A stretch of 64,000 bases of DNA from JBGVMW01 sp045125095 (GCA_045125095.1 JBGVMW010000116.1:4457-68456), one strand, 5' to 3'. Counted from the first letter of the stretch, positions 1 to 9,554 are shown. Notes: a model not told the origin generated them from the sequence alone. A program made the numbers and translations.

Positions 1-119
1 ATCATTATGAGACGGATATCCGCTATGATCCTATATGTAAAATAGCATTTTATGAGTATACTTCTCCGTAAAATTTGCACATATAGCTTGCGCCTTCTGC
101 ATAGTTATATATTCTGCAC

Positions 120-149
120 AGAAAGAGACAGGGGGAACTGTCTCTTTCT
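120..149. terminator. Intrinsic terminator after leuS
   Basis: A perfect 12-bp inverted repeat (AGAAAGAGACAG and its complement) with a 6-nt loop lies just past the leuS stop codon. It is U-rich on both strands, so it could work in either direction. It most likely ends leuS transcription. Confidence 0.7.
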
Positions 150-156
150 ACTTACT

Positions 157-2568
157 TTATTTTGCAACAATATTATAAATTTTTCCTTTTACATAGATTT
201 CTTTCACAATATTCTTGCCTTCTACTGCATTGATAACGCCTTCACTAGCCATTACCTTTTCTTTTACAGTATCCTGTTCTTCGTCTGGGCTTACCATAAC
301 TTTTGCTTTTACTTTACCATTTACCTGAACAGCGATTTCGATGACGCTTTCTACTGTCTTCGCTTCGTCATATTCCGGCCAGCCCTGCTGATATACACGA
401 CCGCCGAAGTCAAACATTTCCCATAATTCCTCTGTCATATGAGGTGCAACCGGGTTTAACAGTACTAATAATGTCTTGAACTCTGCTTTTGTGATAGAGC
501 CTTTCTTATAAAATTCATTTACCAGTGCCATCATAGCAGCAATGGCTGTGTTGAATTTTAAATTATCAAAGTCATAAGACACTTTCTTAATGGTCTGGTG
601 CATCTTTGTCTCTAAATCTGTGCTGTAATCGCCATCTGTCAGCATATCCTGTAATTTCCATACACGCTCTAAGAACCGGCGGCATCCACGAACACCTTCC
701 TGTGACCAGGAAGCACTTAAGTCAAAGGCACCGATAAACATTTCGTAAGTTCTTAAAGTATCAGCACCGAATTCCTCTACGATTTCATCCGGGTTGACTA
801 CATTTCCACGGGACTTAGACATCTTCTCATTGTTTTCACCAAGAATCATACCATGTGAAGTTCTCTTCTGATATGGTTCTGGTGTGCTTAATAATCCTTC
901 ATCATATAAGAATTTATGCCAGAAACGTGAGTATAAGAGGTGGAGTGTTGTATGCTCCATACCACCATTGTACCAGTCAACCGGAAGCCAGTAATCTAAT
1001 GCTTCCTTGCTTGCAAATGTATCCTTATTGTCAGGATCTGCATAACGTAAGAAATACCAGGAAGATCCTGCCCACTGTGGCATAGTGTCTGTTTCACGTT
1101 TTGCAGCACCACCACAGCAAGGACAAGTTGTATTTACCCAATCTTCCATTGCCGCTAATGGTGATTCTCCATTGTCGGTTGGCATATAGCTTTCTACTTC
1201 CGGGAGCATCAGTGGTAACTGGCTTTCATCAATCGGCACATAACCACATTTTTCACAGTTTACAATCGGAATTGGCTCACCCCAATATCTCTGACGGGAG
1301 AATACCCAGTCTCTTAACTTGTAGTTTACTTTCTTCTGACCGATACCTTTTTCGCCTAACCAGGCAATGATTTTTTCCTTTGCATCGGCAACCTCTAACC
1401 CATTTAAGAAGTCAGAGTTTACTAAGTTTCCGGTGCTTGTGTTGGTATATGCTGCTTCTTCGACATTACCGCCCGCAACTACCTCTACGATTGGAAGACC
1501 GAATTTTTTTGCAAATTCCCAGTCTCTTTCATCATGTGCCGGAACTGCCATAATCGCACCTGTTCCATATGTCATTAATACATAGTCTGAAATCCAAATC
1601 GGAATCTCTTTTCCATTTACCGGGTTAACGGCTTTGATTCCCTGAATTTCTACACCAGTTTTCTCTTTTACTAATTCTGTTCTTTCAAAGTCAGACTTCT
1701 TTGCTGCCTGTTCACGATATGCTACTAATGCATCATAGTTGCTGATTTCGTCTTTATATTTTTCTACTAATGGATGTTCCGGAGAAACTACCATGTATGT
1801 GGCACCAAATAAAGTATCCGGTCTTGTAGTAAATACTTTTAAGGTATCTTCCTTACCGGCTAACTTGAAATCTACTTCCGCACCAGTGGAACGTCCAATC
1901 CAGTTTTTCTGGGATACTTTAACCTTGTCGATATAATCTACATGATCTAAGCCCTCTAATAATTTATCTGCATATGCAGTGATTTTTAACATCCACTGAC
2001 TCTTAACCTTACGAACTACTTCGCTTCCACAACGCTCACAAACGCCGTTTACTACTTCTTCGTTGGCAAGACCTACTTTACAGGAAGTACACCAGTTGAT
2101 TGGCATTTCTGTCTTGTATGCAAGTCCTTTCTTAAATAATTTTAAGAAAATCCATTGTGTCCATTTGTAATATTCCGGATCCGTTGTATTGATCTCACGG
2201 CTCCAGTCGAAAGAATAACCTAAGGAACGAAGCTGATCCTTAAAATGCGCCACGTTGTTCTGTGTTACAATCTTTGGATGAATTTTGTTCTTGATTGCAT
2301 AGTTTTCTGTTGGAAGACCAAATGCATCCCATCCCATTGGATATAATACGTTATACCCCTGCATTCTTCTTTTTCTTGCTACGATATCAAGTGCTGTATA
2401 TGGTCTTGGATGACCTACATGTAATCCCTGTCCGGATGGATATGGGAATTCTACTAATGCATAATATTTTGGCTTGGTATAATCATTGGTTGCCTTAAAC
2501 GCTTCCTCGTTATCCCATATTTCATGCCATTTTTTCTCGATTCGCTTTGGTGAATATGACTTTTCCAT
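157..2568 (-). CDS. leuS: Leucyl-tRNA synthetase
   Basis: This class I aminoacyl-tRNA synthetase charges tRNA-Leu in the cytoplasm. The 803-residue length is normal for the bacterial enzyme. The HIGH-type motif appears as HVGH at residues 50-53. The KMSKS loop is at about residues 582-586. Between them are a zinc-ribbon-like set of cysteines (CTSC and CERC near residue 160-180) and the editing domain with TTRPDTLFGATY. The C-terminal anticodon-binding and Leu-specific regions are intact. The gene stands alone behind a T-box leader whose specifier reads CUC (Leu), so it should be induced when uncharged tRNA-Leu builds up. Identification is very secure. Confidence 0.99.
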   Translation of the reverse strand: MEKSYSPKRIEKKWHEIWDNEEAFKATNDYTKPKYYALVEFPYPSGQGLHVGHPRPYTALDIVARKRRMQGYNVLYPMGWDAFGLPTENYAIKNKIHPKIVTQNNVAHFKDQLRSLGYSFDWSREINTTDPEYYKWTQWIFLKLFKKGLAYKTEMPINWCTSCKVGLANEEVVNGVCERCGSEVVRKVKSQWMLKITAYADKLLEGLDHVDYIDKVKVSQKNWIGRSTGAEVDFKLAGKEDTLKVFTTRPDTLFGATYMVVSPEHPLVEKYKDEISNYDALVAYREQAAKKSDFERTELVKEKTGVEIQGIKAVNPVNGKEIPIWISDYVLMTYGTGAIMAVPAHDERDWEFAKKFGLPIVEVVAGGNVEEAAYTNTSTGNLVNSDFLNGLEVADAKEKIIAWLGEKGIGQKKVNYKLRDWVFSRQRYWGEPIPIVNCEKCGYVPIDESQLPLMLPEVESYMPTDNGESPLAAMEDWVNTTCPCCGGAAKRETDTMPQWAGSSWYFLRYADPDNKDTFASKEALDYWLPVDWYNGGMEHTTLHLLYSRFWHKFLYDEGLLSTPEPYQKRTSHGMILGENNEKMSKSRGNVVNPDEIVEEFGADTLRTYEMFIGAFDLSASWSQEGVRGCRRFLERVWKLQDMLTDGDYSTDLETKMHQTIKKVSYDFDNLKFNTAIAAMMALVNEFYKKGSITKAEFKTLLVLLNPVAPHMTEELWEMFDFGGRVYQQGWPEYDEAKTVESVIEIAVQVNGKVKAKVMVSPDEEQDTVKEKVMASEGVINAVEGKNIVKEIYVKGKIYNIVAK

Positions 2569-2591
2569 TGTACTTGTTCCTCCTGAAAATT

Positions 2592-2863
2592 AAAAAAAGC
2601 CTTCTCGTCTAAAAATCTAGAGACGAAAAGGCTGTCATTCGCGGTACCACTCTAGTTCATTTCAAAGAAATGCACTCATTACATCTATAACGGGATTACC
2701 CGTCCTGCCTACTGTTCGTACATGGTACGATACGTGTTCAGTCAGGAAGCTCCAAGGTGAGTTCAGATGACCTCTGCTACTGCCTCACACCTGCCGGCAG
2801 TTCTCTGAAAACAGTGCAATCACTTACTAGTCCTTATCTTTGCATTTGCTAAACATTAAAATC
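2592..2863 (-). promoter_or_regulatory. T-box leader of leuS, Leu (CUC) specifier
   Basis: On the minus strand the leader carries the T-box core AGAGTGGTACCGCG at 2640-2653. A terminator hairpin with an A-tract on the plus strand (2592-2633) follows, and the alternative antiterminator would use the T-box bases. In the Stem I specifier loop the context GAA-CTC-ACC places a Leu codon at 2759-2761, ahead of a typical TTGGAG turn. Uncharged tRNA-Leu should pair with this codon and allow readthrough into leuS, whose start codon is only about 25 bases downstream of the terminator. Confidence 0.95.
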
Positions 2864-2869
2864 GAACTT

Positions 2870-2898
2870 ATTTTACTATAGGATACCTAAAATGTCAA
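2870..2898 (-). promoter_or_regulatory. Sigma-A promoter of the leuS T-box transcript
   Basis: On the minus strand there is a -35 box TTGACA (2893-2898), a 17-bp spacer and a -10 box TAAAAT (2870-2875). It sits just upstream of the leader structure, so the transcript would start near 2863. Confidence 0.85.
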
Positions 2899-2971
2899 TG
2901 AATTTAGGAAATTTATTTCGTAACAAAGTGTGCAGGAGTTACTGTCGTGTCACATTGGATATTTAAAATTT

Positions 2972-3775
2972 TTAGCGAGCAAACAGCTGTACCCAATAGG
3001 AAGTTCCTGCTGCATTCTTTACGTGACCTACACCGATACGTGTAAAGTTCGCGTTCATAATGTTAGCTCTATGCCCCGGGCTGTTCATCCAGGCAGTTAC
3101 GACTGCTTCCGGCGTCTTCTGTCCCCATGCAATGTTTTCTCCTGCCATTGTATACTGTGCACCAGCTTCTTTCATTGCGGTAGAAAACTGCGTTCCATTT
3201 GGTCTTGTATGGGAAAAGCTCGTTTGGATTTCTCCGGCACGTACCATAGCTGCGGTGGTAATGGTTGCATCAATGGTAAGTGGTGATAAGCCTTCTTTGG
3301 CACGCTCAATATTTACAAGCTCTACTACCTGTGTGGCATAATCGGATGCTTCCGGTGTGGATACCGGCGGCTGTTCTTCTGTGGTTCCGTTGTCCGGCTG
3401 AACGGGTGCGTTGTTCTCTGGCACATCTGGAATATTGTTGTCTGGCTGTTCTATATCACCTGAACAATCGGTATCCGGGACATTTTCTTCCGGCAATACT
3501 GTGTCAATATCCGGTGTTTCCGTTCCGCAATTTTTATCTGTTTCAGAACCACTTGGACAGAATGTATCTAACTGAATGATTCCCCATTTGAAGCATGAGC
3601 CTGGTAAACTTACGCTTTTGATACACTCTTTTAATTCTGTCAAATCACAGCTTTGATTCACCACGCAATTCTCGCCTGTAACTGTAATCACCTTGCTCTG
3701 TGCAAATGCATCCAAGGATGGCGCGGTACATCCAATTGTAAGGGCTGTAAGGCCGATAACTACTAATTTTTTCAT
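2972..3775 (-). CDS. Secreted CAP-domain (SCP/YkwD-like) protein
   Basis: The 267-residue protein starts with a short basic segment and a hydrophobic stretch, then a likely signal peptidase site after about residue 25 (DAFA-Q). A Cys at residue 16 makes a weak lipobox possible, but ordinary secretion looks better. A Cys-containing segment follows (about 30-85) and then an acidic Pro/Glu/Asp/Asn linker (about 85-145). The C-terminal 120 residues form a CAP domain like Bacillus YkwD, with the hallmarks SHTRPNG, AGENIAWG and WMNSPGHRANIM. Its biochemical role is unknown. CAP proteins of this type are often spore- or envelope-associated in Clostridia. It stands alone, with an inverted repeat upstream. 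Confidence 0.9.
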   Translation of the reverse strand: MKKLVVIGLTALTIGCTAPSLDAFAQSKVITVTGENCVVNQSCDLTELKECIKSVSLPGSCFKWGIIQLDTFCPSGSETDKNCGTETPDIDTVLPEENVPDTDCSGDIEQPDNNIPDVPENNAPVQPDNGTTEEQPPVSTPEASDYATQVVELVNIERAKEGLSPLTIDATITTAAMVRAGEIQTSFSHTRPNGTQFSTAMKEAGAQYTMAGENIAWGQKTPEAVVTAWMNSPGHRANIMNANFTRIGVGHVKNAAGTSYWVQLFAR

Positions 3776-3854
3776 GATAACCTCCGTTCTGCCTTGTTCG
3801 CAACAGCAAAATAGGTAAGCTACTTTGTTCTGTTACTCGGCAGTTTATTTTGTA

Positions 3855-3903
3855 TGTAATAAAATGTTACATTTCGTTTGCGATATGTTACATATTTATT
3901 ACA
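3855..3903. promoter_or_regulatory. Inverted repeat upstream of the CAP gene
   Basis: Two near-complementary arms are seen: one starting TGTAATAAAATG at 3855-3872, and one ending TTTATTACA at 3885-3903. They share the core ATGTTACAT, which also appears as a direct repeat. The element lies between the ABC exporter stop codon and the CAP gene start. It has no clear T-tract, so an operator or a structured leader is as likely as a terminator. Confidence 0.45.
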
Positions 3904-3955
3904 GAAAGTATCATAACATAGTCTCTATCGAATTCCTACCGGAAATGATTGGTAC

Positions 3956-4762
3956 TTAATTTCCCGCACTCTCATACACCTTTGTACCATGTGAAAACAA
4001 TCCATATGCCACACACCACAATACAACTGCGATGATACATTCCATTCCAATGTTAAAAAGTGACGACTCCACATTCAAAAAATATCTTGCCGGCAGATAT
4101 GCCACAAACGCAAATGGAATTACCCAGGTGATCAGGAAACGGATTCCTTTTGCATAAATCTCTGTTGGATATTTTGCAAAATCAGCCATTTCATAGGCAA
4201 CCTGCAAAAACGGTCCACTCTGCTTTACCCAGAATGCCAGCGAAGCAAAAAATAATTTTATAGATGTGTAAATCAATGCACCTGCCAGTACTGATACTAC
4301 AAACATTAAAATATGTATACCATCCATACAAACGATTCCTTTCGAAATCGAAATACCAATGAGAATCATACCTACTAACAACTCACCCACAGCATCCGGC
4401 TGTAATTTTTCACTTATCACCTGAAAGAAAATATTCATCGGGCGAAGCATATATCTGTCAAAATCACCACTGATTACCAGACGCCATGCCACCAGCCAGA
4501 TATTGTCTGTCAGAAGGTGGTCAATGCCGCGTGGAATCTGTGCAAATCCATAAATAAAAATCAACTGTTCTAAGCTCCACCCCTGTAAATCAGGAATCTG
4601 CTGAAAGACCAGATATAAAAATGCAATTCCAAGAATCTGGGTAAAAAAGAAACCAATCAATCCCATAAAAAAATCAATTTTTGACTGTAAAATCACTTTA
4701 AAAAACTGTGCAATTAAGACACGATACAATCTTGCATAACGCTTTAATGTTCTCATTATCAC
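3956..4762 (-). CDS. ABC-2 type exporter permease (second subunit)
   Basis: This is a 268-residue integral membrane protein with about six hydrophobic segments. It resembles the COG3694-type permeases of ABC-2 exporters. The sequence YMLRPMNIFFQ followed by a long hydrophobic region is typical. It starts six bases after the stop of the companion permease and is the last gene of a three-gene unit: ATPase, permease, permease. The substrate cannot be told from the sequence. The two dissimilar permeases probably form a heterodimer in the cytoplasmic membrane. Confidence 0.85.
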   Translation of the reverse strand: MIMRTLKRYARLYRVLIAQFFKVILQSKIDFFMGLIGFFFTQILGIAFLYLVFQQIPDLQGWSLEQLIFIYGFAQIPRGIDHLLTDNIWLVAWRLVISGDFDRYMLRPMNIFFQVISEKLQPDAVGELLVGMILIGISISKGIVCMDGIHILMFVVSVLAGALIYTSIKLFFASLAFWVKQSGPFLQVAYEMADFAKYPTEIYAKGIRFLITWVIPFAFVAYLPARYFLNVESSLFNIGMECIIAVVLWCVAYGLFSHGTKVYESAGN

Positions 4763-4768
4763 ACCCCC

Positions 4769-5587
4769 TTAACCACCAAGAACTACTAATCTTTTCGTTA
4801 CTAATTTCCAGATAAAGCTTCCTAATGCATATAATATTACAACCCAGAGAACCTGTCGCAGTAATACAAACACAAGCATTTCCCCGGTATATTTTCCAAG
4901 GTAAATCATAACCGGTGTGTATACCATGGACGAAAATGGCAGAAAATCAAAAATCCTCTGCACCACTTCCGGGAAAAATCCAAGGGGTATAAGCTGTCCT
5001 GTAAGGAAGGAAAGCAATGCTTCCTTTGCCATCATCATACCAAAGATATATGTACTGAAAAATGCAATCATACCAAAGCAAAAATCAAATAGAACATAAA
5101 TCAAAAAGCTCATACCGGTACTTGCCACATAACACAATACGGTAAATGGACTAATTACCGGCATACCCAGTACACAGACTTTATATACTTCTATTCCAAT
5201 CCAGATAAATACGGCTGGTGCTACAAAACGATACACCACCGAACCGGCAGCCCTTGCAATTAAGCTTATTCGATAATCAATAGGCTTAATCAGGTTCATG
5301 GCTACAGTTCCTTTTACAACATCTTCGCTTACATTTTCTGCAATACTTATCGTCACCAGACTGGTTGTTACATAATTCATAAACACATATACAACCATTT
5401 CATTCTTTGTCAGCCCACCAAGAACGGGGTTGGTGCTACTTCCATAAATCGCCATCCAAAGATAGTAAGAAATAAAAGAGCCAAATAAACTACAAAGAAT
5501 AAACAGATAAAAGGACGCCCGATAGGCAAAGCATCGCTTGATTTCATTCAAGGTAAATGGAAGATAGATTTTTAAATGTTTTTTCAT
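4769..5587 (-). CDS. ABC-2 type exporter permease (first subunit)
   Basis: This 272-residue membrane protein has about six transmembrane segments and resembles COG4587-type permeases. The characteristic VVKGTVAMNLIKPIDYR motif, about a third of the way in, matches the R-P-(I/M)-(D/N) motif of its partner. It lies between the ATPase gene (18 bases upstream) and the second permease. It likely forms the heteromeric channel of an exporter of unknown substrate. Confidence 0.85.
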   Translation of the reverse strand: MKKHLKIYLPFTLNEIKRCFAYRASFYLFILCSLFGSFISYYLWMAIYGSSTNPVLGGLTKNEMVVYVFMNYVTTSLVTISIAENVSEDVVKGTVAMNLIKPIDYRISLIARAAGSVVYRFVAPAVFIWIGIEVYKVCVLGMPVISPFTVLCYVASTGMSFLIYVLFDFCFGMIAFFSTYIFGMMMAKEALLSFLTGQLIPLGFFPEVVQRIFDFLPFSSMVYTPVMIYLGKYTGEMLVFVLLRQVLWVVILYALGSFIWKLVTKRLVVLGG

Positions 5588-5605
5588 GAATGCCTCTCCC
5601 CTCTT

Positions 5606-6601
5606 TTACAGATTGTGTTTATAAATCTCTTTCACAATCTCTGCTAATTCCGTTTCCTCAATTTTGATATCACTTACCTCTGTATTTTTCATAACAGAAG
5701 AAATGATATCGCCTGCCTGTGTCTGCTGCTTATCAAACGTCACCTGAAGTACATTTGTTTCACTATTGAAATTCATTTCGCAGTTGTTTAACACCAGCTT
5801 TTGTACAATGTTTGGTTGCTTGATCTCCATGGAGACTTTACACTTTCTTCCATAGGTATTCTTTAATTCTTCCAAACTGCCATCATAGATTTTCTTACCT
5901 TCATCAATTATTATGATACGACTGCATAGTTCTTCAATATCACCAATGTCATGGGTGGTAAGTACTACTGTTGTCTTATATTTTTGATTAATTTCTTTAA
6001 TGGCTTCTCTGATGTTGTCCTTTACAATCAAATCAAGTCCAATCGTCGGCTCGTCAAGGTACAATACGCGTGGATTGTGGAGAAGTGCTGCACCTAAATC
6101 TGCTCTCATTCGCTGACCCAGTGATAAGGTACGAACCGGTTTATCAAAAAATTCCGGCAATCCTAATACCCGATTCAGAAAATCCATTCGCTCCTGATAA
6201 TCTTCGTCGCTGACATCATATATTTCTTTCAAAATGGTGAAGGATTCACTAAGCGGTAAGTCCCACCATAACTGGGTACGTTGTCCGAATACAACACCAA
6301 TATTTTTGGCATTGATTTTTCTATTTTGGGAAGGGTTGATTCCCCCCACCAGACATTCCCCTTCTGTAGGCACCAGAATTCCTGTCATCATCTTAATGGT
6401 TGTGGATTTCCCTGCACCATTGCTACCAATGTAGCCAACAATTTCGCCTTCATGGATGGTAAAGGAAATATCTTCTACGGCTTTCTTTGTCACCTTTTCA
6501 TTAGAAAACAAACCTTTGATTGCACCCTTTAAACCGGGATATTTCTTAGGCGATACAAATTCTTTTGAGATATGTTTTACTTCGATCATTGAATTCCTCA
6601 T
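5606..6601 (-). CDS. ABC-2 exporter ATP-binding protein
   Basis: The ATPase subunit has Walker A (GSNGAGKST), the signature LSLGQRMRADLGAALL, Walker B (VLYLDEPTIGLDL) and an H-loop (TTHD). A C-terminal extension of about 90 residues is typical of COG4586 proteins. The start chosen gives MRNSMIEVKH, 331 residues, because AGGAGG lies eight bases upstream of that ATG. An upstream in-frame start would add seven residues but has no Shine-Dalgarno sequence. With the two downstream permeases it forms a complete exporter whose substrate is unknown. Confidence 0.93.
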   Translation of the reverse strand: MRNSMIEVKHISKEFVSPKKYPGLKGAIKGLFSNEKVTKKAVEDISFTIHEGEIVGYIGSNGAGKSTTIKMMTGILVPTEGECLVGGINPSQNRKINAKNIGVVFGQRTQLWWDLPLSESFTILKEIYDVSDEDYQERMDFLNRVLGLPEFFDKPVRTLSLGQRMRADLGAALLHNPRVLYLDEPTIGLDLIVKDNIREAIKEINQKYKTTVVLTTHDIGDIEELCSRIIIIDEGKKIYDGSLEELKNTYGRKCKVSMEIKQPNIVQKLVLNNCEMNFNSETNVLQVTFDKQQTQAGDIISSVMKNTEVSDIKIEETELAEIVKEIYKHNL

Positions 6602-6650
6602 TATAAACCTCCTAATTTTCATCTATTAAAAGAACAATGCCTGCTCTCAC

Positions 6651-6695
6651 GAATTTGGCACGCAGTGCATCTTCCTTTCAAATTGTGCGCATCCT
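6651..6695 (+). repeat. Family D intergenic repeat, copy 1
   Basis: The 45-base unit begins GAATTTGGCACGCAGTGCAT and ends in GTGCGCATC. Close copies are at 9793-9838, 33771-33815 and 46059-46103, with a partial one at 48751-48787, all in the same orientation. It contains short complementary arms (GAATTTG/CAAATT and GCGC-type ends). Here it leads straight into a CTAG junction with a family B element. Confidence 0.8.
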
Positions 6696-6705
6696 ATTTT
6701 ATGTA

Positions 6706-6871
6706 CTAGTACATCGGTTTTTAATTAACTAGACCAAATACTTGTCTATTTCTTCCATAGCACAAATTCAAAAATCCTCAGCGTAGCCCGCTACGCCTAC
6801 GTTTTTTGAATTGCACTCTGCAAGAAATATTCTGCGTATTTAGTCCAGTTATTAAGAAAACGATGTACTAG
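6706..6871 (-). repeat. Family B palindromic element, copy 1 (166 bp)
   Basis: This 166-bp imperfect palindrome runs from CTAGTACATCG to CGATGTACTAG. It centres on GCGTAGC-CC-GCTACGC. It matches the reverse complement of 9555-9720 at 164 of 166 positions by hand comparison. It ends inside the CTAG that begins a family C element. It has no coding capacity, so a MITE-like element or a transcribed hairpin is the best description. Confidence 0.9.
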
Positions 6872-6920
6872 GAAATTTCAAATACTCCATGCTACAATAA
6901 ACTGTTGTAATTTCCTAGTA
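6866..6920 (+). repeat. Family C palindromic element, copy 1 (55 bp)
   Basis: A 55-bp element with inverted ends TACTAGGAAATTTCA and TGTAATTTCCTAGTA. It is followed by TATAAAA, the T-tract side of a weak hairpin that may end the dehydrogenase transcript. Copies of the same length are at 33826, 48796 and 56448, and a reversed one is at 11935. Confidence 0.85.
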
Positions 6921-6951
6921 TATAAAACGAAAATATGTTCGTATCTCTATT

Positions 6952-7911
6952 TTACAATATGACAATATTTCTGTCTACTCCGTTTTGGAAAGATTCAATA
7001 TTTTTGTATACTTCATTTACGCAACGTGTTCGTGCTTCCACACTTGCCCAACCAATATGAGGTGTGATAATCAACTGGTTACTGTCCTTCAGCTTACTTA
7101 GCGGATTGGTAAAGGCTAATGGTTCCTGCTCGATTACATCCAGTCCTGCTGCCATGATCTCCTCATTTACAAGAGCCTCATACAAATCTTTATTATTGAC
7201 AACCGGGCCTCTCGCTACATTCACTAGTACGGCTGTCTGCTTCATTTTTTTCAAAGCTTCTTTATCTATGAAATCTCTTGTCAAATCACTTAATGGACAG
7301 TGCAGTGATAAGATGTCACTTTCTGTCAGAAGAGTATCTTTGTCTACCTGTTCATATTGGGTTACTTTACTTGTTCCGGTAACCGAATGGAATATTACAC
7401 GACAGCCAAATGCTTCTGCAATCTTAGCTACTCGTTTACCGATATTTCCCATTCCTACAATGCCCCATGTCTTGCCCTCTAACTCATAAATTGGAGTGTC
7501 AAAATATGAGAAACGTTCCTGTTTGCTGTAGGCATCTGATTTTACATAAGTATCGTAGAATGGCAATTTCTGCAAAAGCGCAAGAGCAAGGGTAAATGTA
7601 TGCTGTGCCACCATTGCAGTAGAATAATCCACTACATTTGCCACTTTGATCCCATGTTTATTACAATATGCTAAATCGCAATTATCGAAACCGGTAGCAA
7701 ACAGGCAGATTAATTTTACATTTGGTGCATTTTTCAATGTGGCTTCATTCATCCTAGCCTTATTGATTACTACAATATCTGCATCTTTTATTCGTTCTGC
7801 AGTTTCCTCCAAGGTCACAGTATTTTCATAATAGGTCACATCCCCTAATGCGTCAAACGCTACTGCTACGTCTGTTCCTACACTGTTTCTTTCTAATACT
7901 ACTATATTCAT
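6952..7911 (-). CDS. D-2-hydroxyacid dehydrogenase
   Basis: This NAD(P)-dependent oxidoreductase of the D-isomer-specific 2-hydroxyacid dehydrogenase family interconverts a 2-hydroxy acid and a 2-keto acid. The nucleotide-binding motif GMGNIGKRVA is mid-protein. The catalytic Arg is in NVARGPVVNN, the Glu in DVIEQEP, and the His in ITPHIGWAS. The start MNIVVLERN (319 residues) is preferred because AGAGAGG sits a few bases upstream. A longer start adds seven residues. Hydroxypyruvate/glyoxylate reductase is a reasonable guess, but the substrate is not provable here. The gene shares an inverted-repeat-flanked segment with the ABC-F gene next to it. Confidence 0.9.
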   Translation of the reverse strand: MNIVVLERNSVGTDVAVAFDALGDVTYYENTVTLEETAERIKDADIVVINKARMNEATLKNAPNVKLICLFATGFDNCDLAYCNKHGIKVANVVDYSTAMVAQHTFTLALALLQKLPFYDTYVKSDAYSKQERFSYFDTPIYELEGKTWGIVGMGNIGKRVAKIAEAFGCRVIFHSVTGTSKVTQYEQVDKDTLLTESDILSLHCPLSDLTRDFIDKEALKKMKQTAVLVNVARGPVVNNKDLYEALVNEEIMAAGLDVIEQEPLAFTNPLSKLKDSNQLIITPHIGWASVEARTRCVNEVYKNIESFQNGVDRNIVIL

Positions 7912-7975
7912 ATTTACCTCTCTTTCTGCCATAGAAACGGCTTTCTAATCGGGTGAAAAATCCTTAAACCACATA

Positions 7976-9541
7976 TTATAAATCAATTGTTTTTGTTGCA
8001 ACTTTTTCACCAAACAAATGGTCGTGTTCTACCAGTAACATAGTTGGTTGATATTTCAATATCAAGTTCTCAATCTGCATTCTGGAAAATACATCAATGT
8101 AATTTAATGGTTCATCCCAGATATATAAATGTGCCTGCTGTAACAGGCTTCCTGTAATCAGCACCTTCTTTTTCTGCCCTTCCGAGTATTCTTCCATGGA
8201 TTTATCAAACTGTACCCTTTCAAAATCCAATTGGCGAAGTACCGCTTTAAACAGGCTGTCGTTTACGCCAATCTGTTCAATATAAGAATCTAAACTGCCT
8301 GTTAGGTGCGAAGTATCTTGATTGATATAGGAAACAAGCAAACCGCTTGCCGCCTCTAATGTGCCAGATTGGCGACGTTCATCCTGCAGATACTCCTTTA
8401 AGTCCGAATCGCGAATTCCCTTTCTGTCATTCAATACAGTAACGCCTTGTGCTGATAAAATAGATTTTATAATGCTTGATTTTCCACATCCATTTCTACC
8501 TCGCAAAAGAACTCGTTCGCCACGCTTTACCTCCATAGTAACATGATTCAATATTTCTTTGTCACCATATGCCATTCCAAATTCTTTCAACTGCACATAC
8601 ACTTCCTTGTGGTGTGTCAGAGGCATAAGCTTCAAATCTGCCGGTGTTTCTAAATCCTTTAACAATCTTGACTTCTCATCAATCTCCGATTGCAATCTTC
8701 GTTCTACATTTTTTCTTCGCTGTTGCATACGGCGGGATTTTTCTCCAATGTATGCTCTGCTGGATATGGAACGGTCTGTTTCTTTCAACGGATCATATCC
8801 TATTTTTCTCTTTTCTACTTTATCTGCCCAAGCGGCTGTCCTTTTTGCTGTTTCCTCCAGTCTGCCGATTTCCCGCTTTCTCTTTTCATTTTCAGATAGT
8901 TCAAAGGCATCCCGCTTCTGTTTATTTTCCCACCAGGATGCAAAATTCCCTTTTTCCACCGTGATGGTATTGCGATTTAACACCAGCACATGATCAACAC
9001 AGGAATCTAACAACCAGCGGTCATGGGATACAAGGATAAATCCTTTTTTGCGATTCAGATAATCTTTCACCACTTCTCTTGTTTCTCTATCCAAATGGTT
9101 CGTTGGTTCGTCAATCAGCAAGAAATAATTGTCCTTCGAAAACAACAAAGCTAACATCACTTTTGTTCGTTCGCCATGACTTAATGTCTGATATGGACGA
9201 TATAAAAGTTCTGCATCGGTGTGTAATAGGTCCAGTTCACAACAGATTTTCCATAATTCGTAATCTGGTGCAATATGTTCGATTACATCTATGGTAGTTT
9301 CTGTCATCCATTCCGGCATTATTTTGTAAGGAAAATAATCAAAGCATGTGGATGTAGAAATACTCCCTTTGTATTCGTATTTTCCCAGCAACAAATTTAA
9401 AAACGTAGTTTTCCCTTTTCCATTTCTGCCAATAAAGCCTAATTTCCAATCGGTATCAAGGCTAAAGGATGTATTTTCAAATACAGTATCATAGCTGCCT
9501 TCATAATAAAATGTCAATCCCGATATATTTATCTGTGCCAT
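7976..9541 (-). CDS. Lsa-like ABC-F ATPase (ribosomal protection family)
   Basis: The 521-residue protein has two ABC ATPase domains and no membrane segments, the layout of ABC-F translation factors. First domain: GRNGKGKTTFL, LSHGERTKVMLALL, LLIDEPTNHLD. Second domain: GRNGCGKSSIIK, EGQKKKVLITGSLL, IWDEPLNYID. The linker (about 200-300) is long and basic. The opening residues and the RDAFELSENEKRKREI segment resemble the Lsa/Vga group, whose members displace lincosamide, streptogramin A and pleuromutilin drugs from the ribosome. Whether this copy gives resistance cannot be told. The gene ends the segment bounded by family B repeats, which suggests past mobility or rearrangement. Confidence 0.88.
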   Translation of the reverse strand: MAQINISGLTFYYEGSYDTVFENTSFSLDTDWKLGFIGRNGKGKTTFLNLLLGKYEYKGSISTSTCFDYFPYKIMPEWMTETTIDVIEHIAPDYELWKICCELDLLHTDAELLYRPYQTLSHGERTKVMLALLFSKDNYFLLIDEPTNHLDRETREVVKDYLNRKKGFILVSHDRWLLDSCVDHVLVLNRNTITVEKGNFASWWENKQKRDAFELSENEKRKREIGRLEETAKRTAAWADKVEKRKIGYDPLKETDRSISSRAYIGEKSRRMQQRRKNVERRLQSEIDEKSRLLKDLETPADLKLMPLTHHKEVYVQLKEFGMAYGDKEILNHVTMEVKRGERVLLRGRNGCGKSSIIKSILSAQGVTVLNDRKGIRDSDLKEYLQDERRQSGTLEAASGLLVSYINQDTSHLTGSLDSYIEQIGVNDSLFKAVLRQLDFERVQFDKSMEEYSEGQKKKVLITGSLLQQAHLYIWDEPLNYIDVFSRMQIENLILKYQPTMLLVEHDHLFGEKVATKTIDL

Positions 9542-9554
9542 AAGTACCTCCTCT

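Noticed and set aside
6952..9541. The repeat-flanked segment as an insertion sequence or transposon
   Set aside because: It encodes no transposase or integrase; only the flanking palindromes suggest mobility.
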